A stretch of DNA of 64,000 nt from positions 1 to 64,000 of the forward strand of contig JBFWVM010000016.1 in assembly GCA_050246735.1 (NCBI GenBank), read 5' to 3'. The position numbers and the translations under genes are program-made. The notes under the pieces were generated by a model. It saw only the letters and a program-made list of their open reading frames with translations, searched no databases and had not been told where the DNA came from. Source of the DNA: Taklimakanibacter sp050246735 (GTDB taxonomy: Bacteria > Pseudomonadota > Alphaproteobacteria > Rhizobiales > Aestuariivirgaceae). Shown piece after piece: positions 33,959 through 41,821 of this stretch (positions within the stretch are counted from its first letter, which is position 1; every line of letters begins with the position of its first letter).

Positions 33959-34489
33959 TCAGAGGCGCTTGTACATAATTGTCGTAGCGTCGAGACGCCC
34001 GGTGTGGGTATCGCGGCAATAGCCCGGAATGATGCCGGTCGTCCGGTAGCCGAGGGAGCGATAGAGCGGTTCGGCGCCGTCGCCGGTGCGGGTGTCGAGG
34101 GTGAGCAGGCTGCGCTTCAATCGGACGGCATGACGCTCGATCCCGGCCATCAGCCGGCGGGCGATGCCCTGGCGGCGGAAGTCGGGATGGACCAGCAATT
34201 TGCGGATCTCGGCGCGGTGCGGCTGATTGGCCGGCGTGTCGCAGTCGAGCTGCACCGACCCGGCGATGCGTCCGTCACGCCAGGAGACGAGGAGCAGGCG
34301 CCCGCCGCCCAGCACAGCAGGACCAACACTGGCGCGCCAGAAGGCTTCGCTGTCGGCTCGCGAGTGAGGGAGGACGAAGCCGATGCTGGCGCCGTCATGC
34401 ACACAGGCATGGACGAGCTCGGCCAGCCCTTCGATATGCCGCGCTATGTCGTCGGCGTCGAAGAGCGTCAGAGTGTCGGACGCCGGCAT
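33959..34489 (-). CDS. GNAT-family N-acetyltransferase
   Basis: A 176-residue GNAT fold: a middle strand GGGRLLLVSWRDGRIAGSVQLD, the acetyl-CoA loop region RAEIRKLLVHPDFRRQGIAR with the RRQGIA (Q/RxxGxG/A) motif, and a C-terminal LYRSLGYRTTGIIPGY. Start taken at ATG 34489, 4 bases after the stop of the XRE-cupin gene, which implies one transcript. The substrate is unknown; acetylation of a small amine is likely. A longer frame upstream would overlap the regulator. Confidence 0.85.
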   Translation of the reverse strand: MPASDTLTLFDADDIARHIEGLAELVHACVHDGASIGFVLPHSRADSEAFWRASVGPAVLGGGRLLLVSWRDGRIAGSVQLDCDTPANQPHRAEIRKLLVHPDFRRQGIARRLMAGIERHAVRLKRSLLTLDTRTGDGAEPLYRSLGYRTTGIIPGYCRDTHTGRLDATTIMYKRL

Positions 34490-34493
34490 GAGT

Positions 34494-35066
34494 CTACACC
34501 ATGAAAATGAGATAGCGCGCGGACGACGTCTTCGATGTCGCGAAAGCGCTCGGGCCGAAGAGCTGGTAGCGCAGACAGTCGCCGGGCTTGAGCTCATGGC
34601 TGCGGCCGCCGACGGTCATCTCGAGCTCGCCTTCGAGCAGCAGCAGGTGATGCTCAAGGCCCGGCTTCGGCGCATGATCGTAGGCGATGCGGACGCCTGG
34701 CGCGAGCTCGCCCTCGATGACTTCGCCGGCAAGCGTGCGCGCCGGCGGCGACACGGCGCGGCGCCTGAAGCCGAGATCGCGGTCGCTCCACACGCCCTGC
34801 GCCGCGCGCCGGACCAGCGGGGTGAAATCGCCTTCCGCCATGTGCATGAGCCGCGACATGGTCAGGCCGTAGGCGGCGCAGAGCCGGCTCAGCATGAGGG
34901 TGGTCGGGCTGATGGCGGAATTCTCCAGCCTGGACAGGGTGGCGCGGCTGACGCCGCTGCGGCCGGCAAGATCCTCCAGCGACCAGCCGCGCTCCCGGCG
35001 CAAATCCCTCAGCCGCCGCGCGATGCGCTCGTCGATCGTGTCTTCAGGGACATCGGTTTGTTCCAT
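34494..35066 (-). CDS. XRE-family transcriptional regulator with C-terminal cupin domain
   Basis: A 190-residue regulator. Residues 12-66 form an XRE helix-turn-helix (IARRLRDLRRERGWSLEDLA, GVSRATLSRLENSAISPTTL), and residues about 110-185 a cupin barrel (LEHHLLLLEGELEMTVGGRSHELKPGDCLRY in part: HHLLLLEGELEMTVGGR) that would sense a small ligand. It sits between the divergent aldolase genes and the kinase. A perfect palindrome starts one base before its ATG and is a strong candidate for autoregulation. Confidence 0.92.
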   Translation of the reverse strand: MEQTDVPEDTIDERIARRLRDLRRERGWSLEDLAGRSGVSRATLSRLENSAISPTTLMLSRLCAAYGLTMSRLMHMAEGDFTPLVRRAAQGVWSDRDLGFRRRAVSPPARTLAGEVIEGELAPGVRIAYDHAPKPGLEHHLLLLEGELEMTVGGRSHELKPGDCLRYQLFGPSAFATSKTSSARYLIFMV

Positions 35067-35087
35067 ATATGAGAAACTTTCTCATAT
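35067..35087. promoter_or_regulatory. 21-bp perfect palindrome abutting the XRE-cupin start codon, candidate operator
   Basis: Ten-base arms ATATGAGAAA (35067-35076) and TTTCTCATAT (35078-35087) around a single C. The start codon of the regulator gene ends exactly at 35066, so a bound protein would block its translation-start region and promoter, and it lies in the 110-base divergent gap before the aldolase gene (ATG 35177). Palindrome size suits an XRE dimer. Confidence 0.7.
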
Positions 35088-35176
35088 CCGAGACGATGTC
35101 AAGTCCGGTCCGGCATTTCTGGACCTTTCGGCATCGGGGCGGTAGGGTCCGCGCGGTTTTGTGAACGGAGCCAGGA

Positions 35177-35950
35177 ATGGCGAAGACGAAGACTGCCGAT
35201 CTCAAGAAGAAGATCATCCAGGTGTGCCGCCGGATGAACGAGATGGGCATCAATCAGGGCACATCCGGCAATGTCAGCGCCCGCACCGGGGACGGCTTCC
35301 TGATCACTGCTTCCGGCATTCCCTATGACGTCATGGACGCCGGGCACATCGTCGAGATGGATCTCGACGGCGGCTATTACGGCGACTACCTGCCCTCGAC
35401 GGAGTGGCGCATGCACATGGACATCTTCAAGGCCCGGCCGGAAGCCGGCGCCATCGTGCACACGCACTCGATCTATGCGACGGCGCTGGCGACGCTGCGC
35501 AAGGACATCCCGCCCTTCCACTACATGATCGGCGTCACCGGCGGCCCGACCTTGCGGGTGAGCGACTATGCCGAATTCGGCACCCAGGCCCTTTCCGACA
35601 CGATGCTGGCGGCGCTGAAGGGCCGCACGGCCTGCCTTCTCGCCAATCACGGCCAGATCGCCTTCGGTCCCGATCTCGACAAGGCGCTCTGGCTCGCGGG
35701 AGAGATCGAGACCCTGTGCCGGCAATACTGGGCGGCGAGCCTCGCCGGCAAGCCCGCCATCCTCTCGGACGCGCAGATGAAGACGGTACTGGCCCGCTTC
35801 AAGACCTATGGCAAGCAGGCGGGCGAATTGAAAACCGGCGAGGCGCTGGCGGTGATCGCGCCGACGCGCCGCGACGCCCCGACGAAGGGCAAGGGCAAAG
35901 GCAAGCCGAAGAAGAACAGGTCGAAGAGGAACAAGGGCAAATCGAAGTGA
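35177..35950 (+). CDS. Class II aldolase/adducin-family protein (L-fuculose-phosphate aldolase-like)
   Basis: A 257-residue class II aldolase: N-terminus IIQVCRRMNEMGINQGTSGN with VSAR, substrate loop ITASGIPYD, metal ligands His in VHTHS and catalytic region ANHGQI. It would cleave a ketose 1-phosphate to DHAP or a related three-carbon unit and an aldehyde, with zinc. The last 28 residues are an unusual Lys/Gly/Arg-rich tail (TKGKGKGKPKKNRSKRNKGK) not needed for the fold. GGAGCCAGGA precedes the ATG. It overlaps the next gene's GTG by four bases. Confidence 0.88.
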   Translation: MAKTKTADLKKKIIQVCRRMNEMGINQGTSGNVSARTGDGFLITASGIPYDVMDAGHIVEMDLDGGYYGDYLPSTEWRMHMDIFKARPEAGAIVHTHSIYATALATLRKDIPPFHYMIGVTGGPTLRVSDYAEFGTQALSDTMLAALKGRTACLLANHGQIAFGPDLDKALWLAGEIETLCRQYWAASLAGKPAILSDAQMKTVLARFKTYGKQAGELKTGEALAVIAPTRRDAPTKGKGKGKPKKNRSKRNKGKSK

Positions 35951-37275
35951 TCGCCGATGTATCACCGCTGGCGCTGGAGTTGCGCCGGCATGCGCAGGCG
36001 AAGGGACCCATCACCGTCGGCCTCGCCGGCGCCGGCCAGATGGGGACCGATCTCGCGGTGCAGCTCGCCCGCATGCCGGGCATGCGGCTCGGCGCCATCT
36101 CCGAGATCACCCCGGCGCGGGCAAGGACGGCGCTCGCCCTTGCCGGCCATGACGCGGAGAACTTCGCCGAAGCCGGAACGGCTCGCGACATCGACCGCCT
36201 CATCGAATCGAACAGGATCGCGATCACGCAGGATCTCGAGGCGCTGACCGGGGCGGGCCGGATCGACGTCGTGATCGATGCCACGGGAAGCCCCGAAACC
36301 GGCGCCGCCTTCGCGCTCTCGGCGATCGCCCAGGGCAAGCCCATCGTGATGCTCAATGTCGAAGCCGACATCACCATCGGCCGGTTCCTCAGCGCCGAGG
36401 CGCGGCGCTCCGGCGTGGTCTATACGGGTGCCGCCGGCGACGAGCCGGCCGCGGCGCTCGAGCTCATCGGCTTCGCCCAGTCGCTCGGCCTTTCGATCGT
36501 CTGCGCCGGCAAGGGCAAGAACAACCCTCTCGACTTCGGCGCGGTGCCGGCGGATTACGAGACGGAAGCGCGCGCGCGCAACATGAACGCGCGCATGCTG
36601 GTCGAGTTCGTCGACGGCTCGAAGACGATGGTTGAGATGGTGGCGATCGCCAATGCGACCGGGCTCGAGCCCGATATTCCCGGAATGCACGGGCCCAAGG
36701 CGACGCGCGACGAACTCGCCGAGGTGCTGATCCCGCGCGCCGATGGCGGCGTGCTCGGCCGGAAGGGCTGCGTCGACTATTCGATCGGCAAGGGTGTGGC
36801 GCCCGGCGTCTTCTGCATCGTCGAGACCGACCATCCGCGCGTGGTCGAGCGCATGATCGATCTCAAAGTGGGCAAGGGACCGTACTTTTCGCTGTTCCGC
36901 CCCTTCCACCTGACCAGCCTCGAAGTGCCGCTGTCGGCGGCGCATGCGGTGCTGCACCGGCGCGCCGACATGGTGCCGCTCGAGCGTCCGGTGGCCGAGG
37001 CGGTCGCCGTGGCCAAGCGCGACCTCGGGGTGGGCGAGACCCTGGGCAAGATCGGCGAGACGCAATATCGCGCCTGGGCCATGACCTGGAACGAGGCGCG
37101 GAAAGCCAATGCGATCCCGATCGGCATCGCCGAGCGCGCCAAGGTGGTCAAGGCGGTCAAGGCCGGCGGTTACCTCACCTACGACAATTGCGTGCCCGAC
37201 GACACGCTCGCCATCACACGGATCCGCCGCCGCCTCGATCAGGCAGACGCCAAATTCCTCGCCGCGGCAGAATAG
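35947..37275 (+). CDS. NAD(P)-dependent oxidoreductase with SAF domain (homoserine-dehydrogenase-like)
   Basis: A 442-residue protein starting at GTG 35947, which overlaps the aldolase stop (GTGA). N-terminal Rossmann fold with TVGLAGAGQMGTDLAVQLAR, then a homoserine-dehydrogenase-like middle (DVVIDATGSPETGAAFALSA, KGKNNPLDFGAVPADYE) and a C-terminal SAF-type segment (RPVAEAVAVAKRDLGVGETL). The family turns up with aldolases and kinases in sugar and sugar-acid catabolism and is often mislabelled FlgA. It probably oxidises or reduces a sugar-acid intermediate; the reaction is not established. Translational coupling to the aldolase supports a shared pathway. Confidence 0.8.
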   Translation: MIADVSPLALELRRHAQAKGPITVGLAGAGQMGTDLAVQLARMPGMRLGAISEITPARARTALALAGHDAENFAEAGTARDIDRLIESNRIAITQDLEALTGAGRIDVVIDATGSPETGAAFALSAIAQGKPIVMLNVEADITIGRFLSAEARRSGVVYTGAAGDEPAAALELIGFAQSLGLSIVCAGKGKNNPLDFGAVPADYETEARARNMNARMLVEFVDGSKTMVEMVAIANATGLEPDIPGMHGPKATRDELAEVLIPRADGGVLGRKGCVDYSIGKGVAPGVFCIVETDHPRVVERMIDLKVGKGPYFSLFRPFHLTSLEVPLSAAHAVLHRRADMVPLERPVAEAVAVAKRDLGVGETLGKIGETQYRAWAMTWNEARKANAIPIGIAERAKVVKAVKAGGYLTYDNCVPDDTLAITRIRRRLDQADAKFLAAAE

Positions 37276-37300
37276 GCGGCATCGACGGCCGCGGGGGGAT

Positions 37301-38557
37301 TCAGTCCACAATCGCCCTGGCGATATCTCCTGCGCGCCTGGCGATATGCGGTACCGCGACGGTCTCGAAGAACCGGCCGCGGGTCAGCGTGCCGAGGGCG
37401 AAGAGGCGTGACGGAGAACCGTTCCGCGTCGGGCAGCGGCCGTCATCATCGACCGCGATGCCGAGGCCCATCGGACATTCCGTGATCAGCCCCGCATCGA
37501 GAGCCGCGCCGAGAAGGCCATGCGCGCGCAGTGAAAGGCCGGGGCCGGTCGTGTTGACGACGAGATCGGCCGGAACCGTTCCGGCGGCCAAATCGACATC
37601 GATATGGCGAGGCCGCGGCGTGAGGCGGCGGACGCGGCCGGCATGGAGCGACAGCCGCCCGGCCGTCCTGAGCTCCTCGATCCGGCGCCAGGTCGGCGGC
37701 GGCGAGCGGTGCCGGTGATGCAGCCAAAGCCGCGCGCCATGCGTGACGAAGCTGCGGCGCTGTTCTGGCGTCCAGCGGGTCCAGATCGCCTCGACATGGG
37801 CGCGCAGGCCGTCCACGACTTCATACCAGTCACGCGCGCGGATCGCCCGCTTGGCCATGCCCCAGATCGCCGCGGGCGCCAGGCCGACGGCATGCTCCGC
37901 TGTGGGCCAGGGTGTCACCGTGCGGTCGCAAGGCGGCATCAGCGGATGCGCGGCGGCCAAGGTGAATTGCGACGCGGGATTGGCGTCGGCCAGCAGCACG
38001 ACCGCATCGAGCGCCGTCAGACCGGTGCCGGCGACGACGATCCGGTCGCGGCCTTCCGCCATTGCGGGCGTGAGGCTCCAGGGATTTTCGACGATGCGCG
38101 GATCGTCGATCCCGGGCGCCAGGAGCTTGGGCGGCAGATTGCCGAGCGCCAGGACCGCATGCGCGGCGGAGAGCGCCGTTCCGTCCGCCAAGGCGATGAC
38201 GAGCCCGTCACCGGCCGCGCGGATCGCGGTCGCCGCCGTCCTGAAATGCCGCACATCCTTGCCGGCGACGGCCTTCGCGACCGCCTGCTCGATGAAGTCG
38301 CCATAGAGGCGGCGCGGCACGTAGTCGTGACCGGGGCGCGCCCCGAGCCATGGTCCGAACAGCGGATCGCCGTCCTCGGCCAGCATGTCCATCCTGGACG
38401 CCGTCACATTGAGGAGGTGCTTGTCGAAGCTCGCCGAATAAGCAAGACCGCGGCGCGGCTCGACCACGTCGATGGCCTCGCGGCCCCGCTGCAAGAGGCG
38501 CAGCAGCATCCAGGCGCCGGCGGCGCCCCCGCCGATGACGACGATGCGTCGGTTCAT
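37301..38557 (-). CDS. FAD/NAD(P)-binding protein (YdhS-like)
   Basis: A 418-residue flavoprotein: MNRRIVVIGGGAAGAWMLLR binds FAD, GLAYSASFDKHLLNVTASRMDM is the landmark of the FAD/NAD(P)-binding protein group, and IVVAGTGLTALDAVVLLAD is a second dinucleotide loop. Start at ATG 38557 shares one base with the amidohydrolase stop (TGATG). Relatives are poorly characterised. Its place at the end of the ABC-amidohydrolase operon suggests it oxidises the released product. Confidence 0.75.
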   Translation of the reverse strand: MNRRIVVIGGGAAGAWMLLRLLQRGREAIDVVEPRRGLAYSASFDKHLLNVTASRMDMLAEDGDPLFGPWLGARPGHDYVPRRLYGDFIEQAVAKAVAGKDVRHFRTAATAIRAAGDGLVIALADGTALSAAHAVLALGNLPPKLLAPGIDDPRIVENPWSLTPAMAEGRDRIVVAGTGLTALDAVVLLADANPASQFTLAAAHPLMPPCDRTVTPWPTAEHAVGLAPAAIWGMAKRAIRARDWYEVVDGLRAHVEAIWTRWTPEQRRSFVTHGARLWLHHRHRSPPPTWRRIEELRTAGRLSLHAGRVRRLTPRPRHIDVDLAAGTVPADLVVNTTGPGLSLRAHGLLGAALDAGLITECPMGLGIAVDDDGRCPTRNGSPSRLFALGTLTRGRFFETVAVPHIARRAGDIARAIVD

Positions 38558-40218
38558 CAGGAGCGCGTGCGATCGAATACGACGCGGCCGCCCACCATCG
38601 TCAGGAGGCTCGACAGCTTCTTCAGCTCCTCCGCCTCGACGGTCAGCGGGTCGGCGTCGAAGACGGCGAGATCGGCGAAGAAGCCTGGCGCCAGCGGGCC
38701 CTTGTGATGCTCTTCGAAGGTAAGGCGGGCGCCGCTCACCGTCAGCGCATGCAGAGCCTCGCGCCGGGTCAGGCGTTGCGCGGCGCCCAGCACCTTGTCG
38801 TCGCAGCGGCGCCGGCGCTCGCACATCGTCCATAATGTGAAACCCGGATTGTAGGGGATGTTGTCGGTGGCGGCGGCGGCATCGATGCCGAGATCGAGCA
38901 TCGTCCGCATCGGCACGATCCGGTCGCCGTCAGCCTCATCGTACCAATGGCCGCCCTTCCACAGATAGTAGACCGGAATGGTGGTCACCAGCACACCCAG
39001 CCGGGCCAGGCGAGCGAGCGTCCCGCGCTCCGTTTTGGCGATGTGCTGGATCACCCAACGTCGCGGGCCGAGAGGCGCGATATCGTTCACCCGCTCGAGT
39101 ATGGCGACCACATCCTCGAGGCGGTCGGCGACGATGGTGTTGAGCCTCAGGTCATGGAGCAGGGCCAGCCGGCAGAGCTCCTCGAACTCCTTCGGGTCCT
39201 GGGCCTGCTCGACGAAGCCCGACCAGCCGGTATTGGGCAGGTCCTTGCGGGCGATCTCGGCCATGCGTTCGTCGCCCCCGAAAGCGACATGGATGCCGGA
39301 AAGGCGCAGCCACGGATCGCCGAGGCCGGCGCCGCGCGCATGCGCCAGCCAGTCGCGCATGATCGCCGCCGCCTCGCGCGCATCCTTCCAGGACGGGCTC
39401 GCCACCAGCCCCAGGCGCACGGTGAGCTCGTTCTTCTCCCACAGGTCGCGATAGACGCCGATGATCTCGGCGGCAGAGCCATGGCCTTCATAGGCCGACG
39501 TCGTGCCGACGCCGTTATAGAGACGCATCGAGGCGAGGGTGCCGGCGCGGCGGTCGGCAGCGGAGAAGCGCGGCACGGCGGGCAGCAGGTCGAACTCGAC
39601 CATCGGACGCGGATTGCGCTCTATGATGATGCCGGTCGGCTCTCCCCTGGCGTCCTTCACGATCTCGATGCCGCCGATGCTCGGCGTCGACGCCGCGGTG
39701 ATGCCATTGAGCGCCAATGCGCGCGTGTTGAGACAGGAATGCCCGGGCGGCGAGCCCCAGTTGCCGAAAAGGCCCGGAATATAGACCGGATGGTCGGGAG
39801 CGGCGGCGTCGAGATCGAAGCGGTTGGGGGCGCGCTTCTCGGCGAGCTCGGCAATGGCGTCGAAGAAGAAGGGCGGCGTGCCGACCGGCATGGTGACGAT
39901 CCAGTCGCCCGGCTTCGTCCTTTGGGCTTCCGCCCGGATGCGCGCCTGGATATCGGCGATCGAGCGGCAGCCGGCGAGCGACGGGCGCCGGAGCTTCAGC
40001 CCTTCACGCTCCATGTGAGCATGCGCGTCGTTGATGCCGGGCGTCACGGTGGCGCCGGGCAGATCGATCAGCCGCGTGTTCGAGGCGGCGCGCGCCTTGA
40101 GATCCGCCGCGGCGCCGACGCCCGCGATGCGGCCGCCGGCGATGGCGACGGCCTCGGCGACGCGATCTTGCGCATCGAGCGTGCGCACGCAGCCGGTGGA
40201 GACGATCGCGTCAAGCAC
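38557..40218 (-). CDS. Amidohydrolase family protein (YtcJ-like)
   Basis: A 553-residue metal-dependent hydrolase of the amidohydrolase-3 type: HxH metal site His66/His68 in GINDAHAHME, LDAAAPDHPVYI, VIQHIAKTERGT, and a late Asp in AAAATDNIPYNPG. It hydrolyses an amide, lactam or related C-N bond. Start placed at GTG 40218, overlapping the permease stop by 8 bases; the only upstream alternative is TTG at 40278, inside the permease. Membership of the transporter operon suggests its substrate is what the importer brings in. Confidence 0.82.
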   Translation of the reverse strand: MLDAIVSTGCVRTLDAQDRVAEAVAIAGGRIAGVGAAADLKARAASNTRLIDLPGATVTPGINDAHAHMEREGLKLRRPSLAGCRSIADIQARIRAEAQRTKPGDWIVTMPVGTPPFFFDAIAELAEKRAPNRFDLDAAAPDHPVYIPGLFGNWGSPPGHSCLNTRALALNGITAASTPSIGGIEIVKDARGEPTGIIIERNPRPMVEFDLLPAVPRFSAADRRAGTLASMRLYNGVGTTSAYEGHGSAAEIIGVYRDLWEKNELTVRLGLVASPSWKDAREAAAIMRDWLAHARGAGLGDPWLRLSGIHVAFGGDERMAEIARKDLPNTGWSGFVEQAQDPKEFEELCRLALLHDLRLNTIVADRLEDVVAILERVNDIAPLGPRRWVIQHIAKTERGTLARLARLGVLVTTIPVYYLWKGGHWYDEADGDRIVPMRTMLDLGIDAAAATDNIPYNPGFTLWTMCERRRRCDDKVLGAAQRLTRREALHALTVSGARLTFEEHHKGPLAPGFFADLAVFDADPLTVEAEELKKLSSLLTMVGGRVVFDRTRS

Positions 40219-41047
40219 TGGGGCGATACCAGGGAAAGAGCCTGCGACACAAAACGACGAAGAGCCGGTCGCCGGCAAAGCCGAGAAAGCCCAGAATCAC
40301 CAGTCCGGCGAACATTATGTCGACGCGGAACAGCTGGTGGCCCATCGACATCATATAGGCGACGCCGGCGCGGGCGCCCGCCAGTTCGGCGGCGACGAGC
40401 ACGATGAGCGCTATGGCGATGCCCTGCCTGAGACCTGCGATGATGAAGGGCAGCGCGGCCGGCAGGACGACGAAACACAAGGTCTGCCAGCGATTGGCGC
40501 CGAGGCAGGCGGCGGAGCGCAGATAGACTTCGTGCACGTCGCGCACGCCAATGAAGCTGTTGATCCAGATCGGAAAGAAGGCGCCGATGGCCACCAGCGC
40601 GATCTTCGCACCCTCGCCGATGCCGAACCATAGAACCGAGACGGGAACCAACGCTATGACCGGCACCGCGCGGAAGCCCTGCAGCAAGGGCTCGACCAGA
40701 TCGCGGATCAGGGGGGCTCGCGCCGTTGCGACGCCGATGGCGACGCCCAGCACCGCGGCGATGAGGAAGCCCGCGCCGGCGCGTCCCAGGCTCACCAGGA
40801 TGTTGTGGAGGATTTCGCCCGAACCCAGCATGGGCAGCGCGGCCTCGACGACTTTCGAGGGCGGCGGGAAGAGAACCGGATTGGCGATGAAGCCGAGCCG
40901 CGGGAGGATCTCCCACAAGGCCAGGAACAGTAGAACGCCCAGGATGTTGAGGGCCATGCCGCGCCAGCGTCTGAGCCGGACGCCGCGCCGGTGATCGGCC
41001 AGGAAGCGGGTTTCAAGCGCCGCGATATCGTTCATACCGTCGCCCAT
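40211..41047 (-). CDS. ABC transporter permease (SsuC/TauC type)
   Basis: A 278-residue membrane protein with about six segments, of the binding-protein-dependent permease type used for sulfonates, taurine, nitrate and pyrimidine precursors. The cytoplasmic EAA-like loop is VYLRSAACLGANRWQTLCFVVLP. N-terminal LNILGVLLFLALWEILPRLG is the first membrane segment. One base overlap with the upstream ATPase gene. Confidence 0.9.
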   Translation of the reverse strand: MGDGMNDIAALETRFLADHRRGVRLRRWRGMALNILGVLLFLALWEILPRLGFIANPVLFPPPSKVVEAALPMLGSGEILHNILVSLGRAGAGFLIAAVLGVAIGVATARAPLIRDLVEPLLQGFRAVPVIALVPVSVLWFGIGEGAKIALVAIGAFFPIWINSFIGVRDVHEVYLRSAACLGANRWQTLCFVVLPAALPFIIAGLRQGIAIALIVLVAAELAGARAGVAYMMSMGHQLFRVDIMFAGLVILGFLGFAGDRLFVVLCRRLFPWYRPSA

Positions 41048-41817
41048 CAGGCGGCCTGCCTGCGCTTCGGATGCCGGTGCAGCGCCGCATTGATGCGCGC
41101 ATACCAGTGAGCGAAGCTTGCCGAGCCGCGATCGCGCGGATGCGGCATGTCGATGGTCATGATCTCCTGGATGGAACCGGGATGCGCCGACATCACCACG
41201 ACGTCGTCGGCGAGGAACACGGCCTCGTCGACATTGTGGGTGATGAAGAGGATGCTCAGCCTCAGCTGCTGCCAGAGGCGGAGCAGCTCCTCCTGCAGCG
41301 TGGCGCGGGTCAGGGCGTCGACCGCCGCGAAGGGCTCGTCCATGAGGACGACCTCGGGATGGGTGGCGAGAGCGCGGGCGACCGCGACGCGCTGGCGCAT
41401 GCCGCCCGATAATTCATGCGGATAACGGTCGGCCGCATGGCTCATGCCGACCATGGCGAGAAGATCGTCCGAGCGCTTGCGCCGCTCCGCCGCCTTCATG
41501 CCGGCGACGCGCAGGCCGAATTCGACATTCTGGCGCACCGTGAACCAGGCGAAGAGCGCATATTCCTGAAAGACGACGCTGCGGTCGGGACCGGGACCGG
41601 AGATCGGCCTGCCGTCCAGATACATGCTGCCGGCGATAGGTTTGAGGAAACCCGCGACGAGTTGCAGCAAGGTGGTCTTGCCGCAGCCCGAAGGGCCGAC
41701 AAGGCAGGTGAAGCGGCCGCGTTCGAGGCCGAGGCTCACGTCGCGCAATGCCCAGGAGGGTGTGCCGCCGGTCCCGACATAGAGATGCGAAACCTGCTCG
41801 ATCGCGATCAGCGGCAT
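41047..41817 (-). CDS. ABC transporter ATP-binding protein (SsuB/TauB type)
   Basis: A 256-residue ABC ATPase: Walker A GPSGCGKTT at residues 41-49, signature LSGGMRQRVAVARAL, Walker B VVLMDEPFAAVDA and the H-loop FITHNVDEAVFLAD. Sequence type matches taurine/aliphatic sulfonate/nitrate importers. Lies 4 bases after the binding-protein gene and overlaps the permease gene by one base. Confidence 0.93.
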   Translation of the reverse strand: MPLIAIEQVSHLYVGTGGTPSWALRDVSLGLERGRFTCLVGPSGCGKTTLLQLVAGFLKPIAGSMYLDGRPISGPGPDRSVVFQEYALFAWFTVRQNVEFGLRVAGMKAAERRKRSDDLLAMVGMSHAADRYPHELSGGMRQRVAVARALATHPEVVLMDEPFAAVDALTRATLQEELLRLWQQLRLSILFITHNVDEAVFLADDVVVMSAHPGSIQEIMTIDMPHPRDRGSASFAHWYARINAALHRHPKRRQAA

Positions 41818-41821
41818 GGGT

